Positions 1-11,990 of a stretch of DNA of 37,288 nt are shown piece after piece; positions within the stretch are counted from its first letter, which is position 1, and the number at the start of each line of letters is the position of its first letter. The notes under the pieces are model-generated. The model did no database searches. It had not been told where the DNA came from and saw nothing but the letters and a program-made list of their open reading frames with translations. The position numbers and the translations under genes are program-made. Source of the DNA: Thermoflexus hugenholtzii JAD2 (GTDB lineage: Bacteria > Chloroflexota > UBA11872 > UBA12225); contig CAMBEO010000019.1 in assembly GCA_945865725.1 (NCBI GenBank), forward strand, positions 1 through 37,288. The letters run 5' to 3'.

Positions 1-2381
<2,381 letters not shown>

Positions 2382-2435
2382 GGCGTGGTTGCTACCTCGT
2401 ACCGGCGGGGACTTGAGTGTCCTCGTCGCAAGTGA

Positions 2436-2443
2436 AGTATAGT
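2436..2443. promoter_or_regulatory. Symmetric, possibly bidirectional -10 element between clpC and alaS
   Basis: The octamer AGTATAGT contains TATAGT on the plus strand (2438-2443) and TATACT on the minus strand (2441-2436). These are plausible -10 hexamers for alaS and clpC at the same place. Predicted 5' leaders would be about 60 nt for alaS and about 48 nt for clpC. The -35 match is weak on both sides: TTGAGT at 2413-2418 lies 19 nt upstream of the plus-strand -10, and nothing clear is seen for clpC. The promoter role is inference. Confidence 0.45.
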
Positions 2444-2509
2444 GGCAAGGCGCAAGGACGAAACGGGTACGGTTCGCATCCCGTACGTAGCTGCAAGGTG
2501 GGCGCCGGA

Positions 2510-5242
<2,733 letters not shown>

Positions 5243-5301
5243 GCAGGTTCGATCGCCGCGCCGCGGGGGCACTCCCGAGGGCAATCTCGGCAAGCCCCAT
5301 G

Positions 5302-5343
5302 CCCTTCCCCCGCTTAGGGCGGGCAAGGGGAATCCAATTCCCC
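5302..5343 (+). terminator. Two overlapping hairpins after alaS
   Basis: A GC-rich imperfect hairpin (5302-5330; arms CCCTTCCCCCGC and GCGGGCAAGGG) overlaps a perfect one at 5327-5343 (GGGGAAT, loop CCA, ATTCCCC). There is no U-run, so this would be a non-canonical terminator or mRNA 3'-end structure. The arms share AAGG/GGGG, so the two hairpins exclude each other. Confidence 0.4.
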
Positions 5344-5832
5344 AGGCGCGACACCCGTCCGGCTGACCGCAATCCTGTGCCAGTGGCGTTGTCGGTGCGC
5401 GGGCATCCTGCCCCATCTGTCCCAACATTCATCTGAAAGTACACGGGTGATTCGATTAGGAAGGGTTTGGTAACCGGGGGTGCCCGCTCCGCGGTAATCG
5501 TTTTGCACGTAACACATCATGGCGGCACCCAGCCCCATCGCCCGCACGGCCCACCATAGCCCGCACGTACCCACCACTCCGGAGCGGGCAAGGTTTTTCA
5601 CCCGCGAGACCAGCCCCCACCCTGGGACAGCGGTCACGGCCACGGCCCGACGAAAGACACCCCGGATCACTTCAATTGCACAGGGAAACCGATATTCGTT
5701 GGGACAGATGATCCTGCCCGCTCCGGCCCGAGGCACGTCACGGACGACGGCGTGCCCGCGACCGTGTCAGGGACAAGCCCGAGTGCCTGTTCCACCCGAG
5801 CCCGTGATCCGGCGCGACACCGCGCCGGCGGA

Positions 5833-5849
5833 GCGGGCAGGATGCCCGC
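5833..5849. repeat. Family-2 palindromic repeat (GCGGGCA-GGA-TGCCCGC)
   Basis: Perfect 7-bp arms around a 3-nt loop. The same arms recur at 24182-24199 and 24845-24862, and imperfectly at 5399-5414 (one arm mismatch) and 24900-24917, so this is an interspersed family rather than a single hairpin. Confidence 0.7.
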
Positions 5850-5950
5850 GCTTCCAGTACGCACGTGATGGGGCCGACGTGGGAAGGCGGTGACGTCCGG
5901 TCGTCCCGGCGCCCGGGTGGGGTACCGTACGGGGGCGGAAGGTTGACGGA

Positions 5951-7342
5951 ATGCCACGAATGAGCCTTGCCGGGCTGCTCGCGCGGGTCGGGGCCGCGGG
6001 TGGCGCCGGGCTACGGCGGCGCCTTGGCAGTCGATCGGCGGCGCGCGACCGGCGGGGGGACCTCGCCGTCGGCGACGACAACGGGCCGCTCGCGGCGGCG
6101 CCAGACGCGCCAGTGGTGTCGGTGATCGACTGTGGTGCGGGCCTGATCAAGGCTCTCGTCGTCGAACCCGACCGCCTGGCGTCCGGCCCGACCGGGGTCC
6201 GGGTGCGAGGCATCGGCGTCACCCCGATGCCCGACCCGGCCGAGGCGGGCGGCGAGGTTGACCGGCAGGCGTTCATGGATGCCGTCGAGTCGGCGTTGCG
6301 CGGCGCCGAGGACATTGCGGGGGTCGTGCCCCGGCGGGCGTTCCTCGCCGTGCCGGGCGCCCACGCGGTCGTCGCGAGGGGCGAGGCCTCGATCGGGCGC
6401 GTCGCCCCGCACGCGTCGGTCACGGAAGACGAGGTCCTCGAGGTGATCTCCCGCGCGCAAGCCGTGGCCCTCGAACAGGCGCGCACCTTGGTTGCCGCGG
6501 ATCGCGGCGAGGTGCCGGTCCTCGAGACGGTGATCGCGGCGCTTTTCGCGCTATCCGTCGATGGGCGACGCGTGACGCGAGCCGCCGGGTTGCGGGGTGG
6601 GCGCCTCGGCGCCTCGCTGGCGGTCGCGGCCACCGATGCCTCGGTCGTCGCCGACCTGCGGGCGCTTGCCGGGTACCTCGACCTCGAGCTGGTGGGGCTA
6701 CTTGCGGTGCCGGCCGCGCTCGGGAGCGCGGTGCGGGCAGGCACGTCGGAGGCGGGCGCGATCGTGATCGACGTAGGCGCCGGTGCCACGACGGTCGCCA
6801 TCGTCGGCCCGGCAGGGACTGAGGTGGCGATGTCGATCCCAGTCGGGGTCGGCCTGCTCGAGGACCACCTCGCGATGATCGCGGGGCTTCGACGGCGCGA
6901 GGCACGGCACGCGGTGTGGCCGGCGACCGCGCCGGACGCCCCGGAACGCGCCGACGTGCGCCGACACGTGCGGGACGCGTCGAGGGCGCTTGCCACCGCG
7001 TGGCTTGACGCGCTCGAGGTGCGCCTTGCGGACTTGCGCCGCGGCCGCACCCTGCCGCAAGCGATCCGGATGTGCGGCGGCGGATCGATGCTTGGCGAGA
7101 TCCGAGTGGCGCTGGAGGGGCGCGCGTGGGCGTCACCCCTGTTCGATGGTCCACCGACGGTCACGACGATCGCGGTGACCGACCTTGCCAACTTGATCGT
7201 GGACGCAAGCGTCCCCGCGGCGGTACCCGACGCGATCTTGGTGCCGACGCTCGCGCTTGGCGTGGCCGCCGTGCAAGGTCTCCATGGAAGCGAGGAGCCA
7301 GATGGCGCGAGTGCCCTGATCCGGCGCCTGCGCCTGGCCTAG
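5951..7342 (+). CDS. FtsA/PilM-like actin-fold ATPase
   Basis: 463-residue actin-fold protein. The phosphate-1 loop is VIDCGAGLIKALVVE (about 54-70), a second phosphate loop is VIDVGAGATTVAIV (about 271), and the adenosine motif is MCGGGSML (about 373). Between the first two, AFLAVPGAHAVVARG followed by VTEDEVLEVISRA resembles the SHS2 (1C) subdomain of FtsA and PilM. The first ~50 residues are basic and low-complexity. FtsA anchors FtsZ at the division site, while PilM is the cytoplasmic partner of type IV pilus inner-membrane proteins; which role applies here cannot be decided. The start ATG has GGAAGG 8-9 nt upstream. The next plus-strand gene encodes a single-pass membrane protein, a plausible partner. 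Residue numbers are approximate. Confidence 0.72.
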   Translation: MPRMSLAGLLARVGAAGGAGLRRRLGSRSAARDRRGDLAVGDDNGPLAAAPDAPVVSVIDCGAGLIKALVVEPDRLASGPTGVRVRGIGVTPMPDPAEAGGEVDRQAFMDAVESALRGAEDIAGVVPRRAFLAVPGAHAVVARGEASIGRVAPHASVTEDEVLEVISRAQAVALEQARTLVAADRGEVPVLETVIAALFALSVDGRRVTRAAGLRGGRLGASLAVAATDASVVADLRALAGYLDLELVGLLAVPAALGSAVRAGTSEAGAIVIDVGAGATTVAIVGPAGTEVAMSIPVGVGLLEDHLAMIAGLRRREARHAVWPATAPDAPERADVRRHVRDASRALATAWLDALEVRLADLRRGRTLPQAIRMCGGGSMLGEIRVALEGRAWASPLFDGPPTVTTIAVTDLANLIVDASVPAAVPDAILVPTLALGVAAVQGLHGSEEPDGASALIRRLRLA

Positions 7343-7700
7343 GGCCTCGGCAGGCGTTCGCGAGCACGTGGTCGGGCGTCCGCCGGGTACAGGGGCGCGT
7401 GCGCCTTGGGGTTGCTGGTCTCGCCGGTGGGGACCCCCACCCCCTGCCCCTCCCCCGCGGCGGCAAGAGAGGCGGGGACGCCCCCCATCCCTCCTTCCCA
7501 CTTCAAGGGAGGGGGAGTGACCTTGGCCGGACGTGGTGTCCGTGCGTGCGGGCTTGGTGGCTGCGACGGGGCGTGCGAACGCGGCAGCGGTGCATCGGGC
7601 ATCACCGCGTGAGGCGCACAAGCGCGGCCGCACCACCCGTCTGGCGAGGCCCGCGCGAGTTGCGCAACTGCGATGATCGGCCCTCGTTCACGGGACAGTT
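7343..7700. repeat. 358-bp spacer rich in GC hairpin repeats
   Basis: No gene is seen. From 7429 to 7520 it holds a block with the family-1 style: GACCCCCACCCCCTGCCCC, then CTCCCCCGCGGCGG, then a hairpin with arms CTCCTTCCC and GGGAGGGGGAG near 7491-7517. The 19-nt C-rich part is also present, in reverse orientation, inside the GT-C gene near 34360. The hairpin may terminate the upstream gene. Confidence 0.5.
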
Positions 7701-10070
7701 ATGGCAAGCGCACCAGCCTTCACATCGATCTCGCAACCATCGGCCGCACGCGTGTCGCTGCCTCCGGGCACGAACTTGCTCGGGCTGCTGGCCGCGATCG
7801 ATGAGGCGCCCGGAACGCGCGTGTTCCTGGACGCGGCCGACCTGCCGCGGGCGATGCAAACGCGCACCATCCTGACGATCCTGCGCCGGCGGGCCGACCG
7901 CCGGGGCAAGCGGTTGCACCTCGTGACCCCGTCGCACGTGCTGTGGCGCCTGGCGCGCCTGGCGGAGCTCGACGGGGTGGCGCCCACGGAAGCGGACGCG
8001 GAGTTGCAGCTTGCGCCCCGCGCGCCGGGACTGCCGGCCGATGCCCTGCCGACGGTCATCCTCCTGCCTCCCGGCGAGATTGCGCGTGGCACGCTAGCCG
8101 CCGGCGATCCCGTGACGCCCGCACCGACGGTGGAGGTGCCGAAAGTTCTCGGCATCCTCGCGCGAGGCGACTTGACCCTCGAACCGATTCCCGGCCTCGC
8201 AGCCGACGCGGCGAAAGCGACGCGAGTCGCCGACCTGCCGGCGCCGAAGCTCGCGACCCTCGTGGCTTGGCTAGACGTCGACACGCGGCAGCCCGCGACG
8301 AGCGGCGGGGGTCCTGGCGGGCCAGACGGACCGGACGACCAGGCATGGCAACCGGCCGGTGGTTCGGTGGGTGATCGCCTTCCGTCCCCCTCCGCCGTGC
8401 CATCGAAGCGAACTGCCCCACGCCTCCGCGTCGTGCGCGTGGGCGCGGACGGCGAGGGCTGGGCCAGCGCCGGGGACCAGCCGGGCAGCCCGGAAGACGA
8501 GACCGAAGCACCGACGTCGCGCCGCGTGCCGGTTCGGGCCACCCGTTCCGATGCGATGCGGGAACGGCTGGGAGCCCGCTTGGACCGGCGACGCCTCGAC
8601 CGCGAACGGCTGGACCGGTTCGCAACGAGGCGACCCGCGCGAGTCGCCGGGGCATCGGATGGCCGTTCCACCCGTTCCGTCGGCCAGTTCGCTTCAGATC
8701 TGCACCAAAGGATCCTCGGCACATTGCAAACGCCAGGGAGGGTCCCGGCGAGGAACAAGGCGGCAAGGGCCGCGCAAGGTGCCGTCGGCGTGGGTACGTC
8801 CGCCGTCTTGGGCGGCGTGCGCGTGGCGCTCGTCGCGTCATGGCGCCTTGTCAGTGGCATCCAGCTTTCGGCAGCGGCGCGCCAACGGGTTGCCGGGGGC
8901 GTCGGGGTCATGGCCGTCGCGGCCCTGTTCGGCTGGTATGTCGTGCCGTCGGCCACCGTCGAAGTCATACCTGCGGTCGAGACGTGGTCGACCACAGTCC
9001 CCGTGATCGTCGATCCGGGCACGCGCAAGGCTGACCAGGCCGCGGGTCGGGTTCCCGGGCGATGGGTAGTCAAGGAGGTCACGGAGACCGGTCAGGCGAA
9101 CTCGACCGGGAAGCGCACCATCCCCGACGGTCGCGCCGGGGGGGATGCCGTCTTCGTGAACCGTTCCGACCGCCAGGTCACGGTCTCGAAGGGCACGATC
9201 GTCACCGGGGCGGGCTTGCGCTTCGCGACGCAGGCCGACGTCGTCGTGCCCGCAACGACCTTCGTCGGGCCGATGCGCCGCTTCGGCGTGGCACGGACGC
9301 AGGTATTGGCGGAGGCAGGCGGGACCGCCGGCAACCTCGAGCGGCAGAAGCTTTCGGCGCTCGAGGGCAGCCTCGCCGGCCAGATGGACGTGCAGAACGA
9401 CCAGCCGCTGCGGGGAGGCACGGAGCGGACCATCACCTTCGTGAGTGCCGAGGACCGGCGCAAGCTGCTGGAGACGGTCCAGAAGGCGGCGACCGAGAAG
9501 CTGGCGACGCAGGTGAAGTCGCTGGCAGTCGACTCGACCAAGGAGATCGCCGTCCCGTTGGGAGCGGCCGGTAACCCGGTGACGCTGCCGGGGGCGACGG
9601 GGATGGCGGTCGTTGACGCCTCATTCTCGAAGGCCGAGAACGACGAGGCCACCAGCGTCACGCTGACCGTCAAGGCACGGTACGCGGTGACGGTGTTCGA
9701 GACGGCCGTGGCGCAACAGGTGGCGCAGGCGGGTGCGGTGACGATGGCCGCGCAGCAGCGTCCGGGGCACGTGCCGACCGGCGGTGCGCCCCGCGCGCTT
9801 GCACCGGAAGTCGGCGCGGTCGATGGCGCGACAGGGCAGGTGCAGGTACGGGTGCGCGTCGACGCGTCGCTCGCGCCGGTCGTGTCGGCTTCGGAGGTGC
9901 GTGACGCGATTGCCGGACGCACGCCCGACGAGGCGCGTGCCTACCTGTCGCGGATGCCCGGGGTGTCGTCATATCGCCTCGAGACGTGGCCGGCATGGCC
10001 GTGGAAGGCGACGCTGCCCTCGCTCGGCTGGCGGATTGGCGTGGCGTCGGTGCCGCGTCCCACCGCGTAG
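7701..10070 (+). CDS. Membrane-anchored protein with baseplate-J-like domain
   Basis: 789 residues. Residues about 1-110 look like a small alpha/beta domain (FLDAADLPRAM, LVTPSHVLWRLARLAEL). Residues about 150-330 are a Pro/Arg-rich, probably disordered linker. One hydrophobic segment lies at about 400-416 (VMAVAALFGWYVV). After it comes an extracytoplasmic part: FVNRSDRQVTVSKGTIV, then an Ala/Gly run ending GGTAGNLE, then VQNDQPLRGGTERT. These match the pattern of baseplate J/gp47-like domains (G-GN, then N-x-x-P-x-x-GGT). No other contractile-injection or phage genes are present, so it is probably a cellular envelope protein. It follows the FtsA-like gene and precedes ruvX. No strong ribosome site is seen before ATG 7701. 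Function unknown. Confidence 0.65.
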   Translation: MASAPAFTSISQPSAARVSLPPGTNLLGLLAAIDEAPGTRVFLDAADLPRAMQTRTILTILRRRADRRGKRLHLVTPSHVLWRLARLAELDGVAPTEADAELQLAPRAPGLPADALPTVILLPPGEIARGTLAAGDPVTPAPTVEVPKVLGILARGDLTLEPIPGLAADAAKATRVADLPAPKLATLVAWLDVDTRQPATSGGGPGGPDGPDDQAWQPAGGSVGDRLPSPSAVPSKRTAPRLRVVRVGADGEGWASAGDQPGSPEDETEAPTSRRVPVRATRSDAMRERLGARLDRRRLDRERLDRFATRRPARVAGASDGRSTRSVGQFASDLHQRILGTLQTPGRVPARNKAARAAQGAVGVGTSAVLGGVRVALVASWRLVSGIQLSAAARQRVAGGVGVMAVAALFGWYVVPSATVEVIPAVETWSTTVPVIVDPGTRKADQAAGRVPGRWVVKEVTETGQANSTGKRTIPDGRAGGDAVFVNRSDRQVTVSKGTIVTGAGLRFATQADVVVPATTFVGPMRRFGVARTQVLAEAGGTAGNLERQKLSALEGSLAGQMDVQNDQPLRGGTERTITFVSAEDRRKLLETVQKAATEKLATQVKSLAVDSTKEIAVPLGAAGNPVTLPGATGMAVVDASFSKAENDEATSVTLTVKARYAVTVFETAVAQQVAQAGAVTMAAQQRPGHVPTGGAPRALAPEVGAVDGATGQVQVRVRVDASLAPVVSASEVRDAIAGRTPDEARAYLSRMPGVSSYRLETWPAWPWKATLPSLGWRIGVASVPRPTA

Positions 10071-10085
10071 GGGCCGACCGGGCGG

Positions 10086-10640
10086 ATGGTCATCGTGTCC
10101 CTCGATGTCGGCGACCGGCGGATCGGCGTGGCCGTCGCCGACGCGGACGGGCGCCTGGCGACCCCGGTCGGCGCGATCATGCGTCGTGACATGGCCGGGA
10201 CGCGGGCGGCGATCAGTGCAATCGTGCGCGAACGAGGGGCGACGCTCCTCCTGGTCGGCGTGCCGTTGGGTCCGAACGGCGAGGAGACCCCGCGCGCGAC
10301 GGGGATCCGGGCGTTCGCCTCGGGCCTCGGCGCGGCCGTTGGCTTGCCGGTGACCTTCCGGGACGAGCGGTTCACGACGCAGGACGCATTGGCGCGGGCG
10401 CGCGAGGCGGAACCGGTGACGCCGGGCCGCCGTCGTGGTTCACGCCCCCCACCGTCGGCGCATGCCCGCGAGGCGGCGCGCCGTCGGGTCGACGCGATGG
10501 CGGCGGCGGTCCTCCTTCAAGCGCACCTAGACGAGATGCGCGAGATGGCGGGGTTGGCGCTCCAGGACACCCTGGCCGACGCGATCGCGGAGGCGGCGAC
10601 GGATGCCGTCGCCGAGGCTGCGCGAGACACGGAAGGGTAG
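10086..10640 (+). CDS. ruvX: Putative pre-16S rRNA nuclease / Holliday junction resolvase YqgF
   Basis: RNase H-fold nuclease of the YqgF/RuvX family, implicated in 16S rRNA 5'-end maturation in E. coli and proposed as a resolvase. The acidic residues sit in SLDVGDRRIGVAVAD (Asp7), LLVGVPLG-x-NGEE, RDERFTT and the late VDAMAAAVLLQ motif. At 184 residues it is longer than the usual 135-150. The extra length is an Arg/Pro-rich stretch before the last motif (GRRRGSRPPP) and a 35-residue Ala/Glu-rich C-terminal helix. It lies 15 nt after the J-like gene and 6 nt before mltG; ruvX followed by mltG is a common bacterial order. Confidence 0.92.
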   Translation: MVIVSLDVGDRRIGVAVADADGRLATPVGAIMRRDMAGTRAAISAIVRERGATLLLVGVPLGPNGEETPRATGIRAFASGLGAAVGLPVTFRDERFTTQDALARAREAEPVTPGRRRGSRPPPSAHAREAARRRVDAMAAAVLLQAHLDEMREMAGLALQDTLADAIAEAATDAVAEAARDTEG

Positions 10641-10646
10641 GGTCGG

Positions 10647-11879
10647 ATGGGGGATGGCGGGCGCACGGCCCGGTCGGGCGCGTCGCGGACGGATGCCCCC
10701 CACGGGGCGTCGCCGGCGCGAGGGGCACCGCCGAGTTGGATGCGGAACCGGGCCGGGTCGCGAGCGCGGGGCAACTCCGCACCCGACCGGGGTGCCGGCG
10801 TGCGGATCGGTATCGCACTCGTTGCGCTGCTGGTCGTCGGTGGCTTCGCCTTCCGCACGATCCTTGGCGAACTTGCCGGCTTCGCGCCGCCCCGGGCCGC
10901 GGTCGCGACGACGGTGCCGGTCCCGACGGTCGCACCGGGCGCGACGGTCGCCTTCATGATCGAGAAGGGGGATTCCACCACGGCGGTCTCGGAACGGCTC
11001 GCGGCGATCGGCCTGGTGGACAGCGCGCGGGCGTTTCGCCTCCTGGTGATCTGGCGCGGCGCCGAGGACCGCTTGCGCGCCGGCACCTTCCCGGTACGCC
11101 AGGGCATGACGATGGACCAGTTGATCGAGGTCTTCGCCGCGCCGCAAGTCCGAGACGTGTCGATCACGTTTATCGAAGGGCGCCGCCTCGAGGAACACGC
11201 GGAGGTCCTCGGGCTGTCGTCGGCGAACGTCGAGGCCGGGCGGTTCCTGGCCCTCGCGCGCGACGGCAGCTTCATGTACGAGTTCCTGCAAGGGCGTCCC
11301 GCACGGACCTCGCTCGAGGGCTACCTGTTCCCTGACACCTACCGCGTCGTCCCGGGGACGACGACCGCCGACCAACTCGTGCACATGATGTTGAAGCGAT
11401 TCGGGGAGGTGGCGACCCCGAAGTTCCTTGAGGACGCTCGCCGCGTGACCCGCCTGTCGGAACTGACGATGCACCAGTTGGTGACGGTCGCCTCGATCGT
11501 GGAACGTGAGGCGGTGTTGCCGGATGAGCGGGGAAGGATCGCCGCGGCGTACTTGAACCGGTTTCGTGACGGCGAGGGGCTGTTCGCGGACCCGACGGTG
11601 CAGTACGCGGTGGGCCGGGCGGGTGCCTGGTGGGCGCCGATGCGCGCCGCGCCGCGGACCATCGCGCCGGAGTCTCCCTACAACACGTACGTCGTGACCG
11701 GCCTGCCTCCCGGGCCAATCTGCAGTCCCGGCGAGGCGTCGCTGCGTGCGGTCGCCGGCCCCGCGGACACGTCGGAGAAGTACTTCGTGAGGAACGACGT
11801 GAAGAACGACGGGTCGCACGTCTTCGCGACGACCCTCCGCGAACACGAGGCGAATCGCGCGAGGTACCAGCGCGGGTAG
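10647..11879 (+). CDS. mltG: Endolytic peptidoglycan transglycosylase MltG
   Basis: Cleaves nascent glycan strands at the outer face of the cytoplasmic membrane and so sets their length. 410 residues: a basic cytoplasmic N-terminus, one membrane helix at about 53-70 (IGIALVALLVVGGFAF), a LysM-like region with LRAGTFPVRQGM, then the YceG/MltG catalytic domain. Family signatures are LEGYLFPDTYRV, ASIVERE with the probable catalytic Glu at 286, and the late PYNTYVVTGLPPGPICSPG. All expected motifs are intact. It begins 6 nt after the ruvX stop with a G-rich GGGTAGGGTCGG upstream, so translational coupling is likely. The convergent rlmD ends 111 nt further on. Confidence 0.95.
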   Translation: MGDGGRTARSGASRTDAPHGASPARGAPPSWMRNRAGSRARGNSAPDRGAGVRIGIALVALLVVGGFAFRTILGELAGFAPPRAAVATTVPVPTVAPGATVAFMIEKGDSTTAVSERLAAIGLVDSARAFRLLVIWRGAEDRLRAGTFPVRQGMTMDQLIEVFAAPQVRDVSITFIEGRRLEEHAEVLGLSSANVEAGRFLALARDGSFMYEFLQGRPARTSLEGYLFPDTYRVVPGTTTADQLVHMMLKRFGEVATPKFLEDARRVTRLSELTMHQLVTVASIVEREAVLPDERGRIAAAYLNRFRDGEGLFADPTVQYAVGRAGAWWAPMRAAPRTIAPESPYNTYVVTGLPPGPICSPGEASLRAVAGPADTSEKYFVRNDVKNDGSHVFATTLREHEANRARYQRG

Positions 11880-11910
11880 CGTGAGCGCGACCATGTCCCC
11901 GACAACGACG

Positions 11911-11953
11911 CCCCCTCCCTCAATCCCTCCCCCGCTGCGGCGGGAGAGGGAAG
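11911..11953. repeat. Family-1 hairpin between convergent mltG and rlmD
   Basis: Hairpin with arms CCCTCCCCCGC and GCGGGAGAGGG (11925-11950). A 37-bp block (11917-11953) is identical to 31386-31422, which lies inside the GT2-GT4 fusion gene. Here, between two converging genes, it could act as a bidirectional terminator. A second G-rich stretch follows to about 11985. Confidence 0.75.
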
Positions 11954-11990
11954 CATCGCCCCACGCTGCGCGGGAAGGGGGAGTGAAGGG

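Larger units (their letters stand above)
5243..5950. other. 708-bp gene-free stretch
   Basis: No convincing gene was found here. Open frames exist on both strands but lack ribosome sites, recognisable domains and the codon style of the neighbours. The stretch holds hairpins just after alaS, several full or partial copies of the GCGGGCA/TGCCCGC palindrome (for example 5399-5414 and 5833-5849, with half copies near 5480, 5582 and 5712) and an AT-richer island at about 5430-5520. It ends with GGAAGG, the ribosome site of the next gene. A small RNA or a decayed mobile element cannot be excluded. Confidence 0.55.

Noticed and set aside
2471-2492. Possible leader hairpin (GGTTCGCATCCCGTACG) before alaS
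   Set aside because: The arms are mostly direct, not inverted, repeats; only a 5-bp stem can be made, too weak for an attenuator or T-box.
2382-2509. CIRCE or CtsR heat-shock operator upstream of clpC
   Set aside because: Neither TTAGCACTC-N9-GAGTGCTAA nor tandem GGTCAAA heptads were found.
5246-5256. GGTTCGATC, like a tRNA T-loop
   Set aside because: No acceptor or anticodon arms can be formed around it; upstream sequence is the end of alaS.
5314-5736. 140-codon minus-strand frame in the gene-free stretch, and a 124-codon plus-strand frame at 5519-5893
   Set aside because: They cover repeats, have no ribosome site, no recognised family and codon use unlike the neighbours. Kept only as part of the noncoding description.
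7701-10070. Phage tail or contractile injection system
   Set aside because: Only one J-like domain, fused to a membrane anchor and a cytoplasmic domain, with no sheath, tube, spike or capsid gene nearby.
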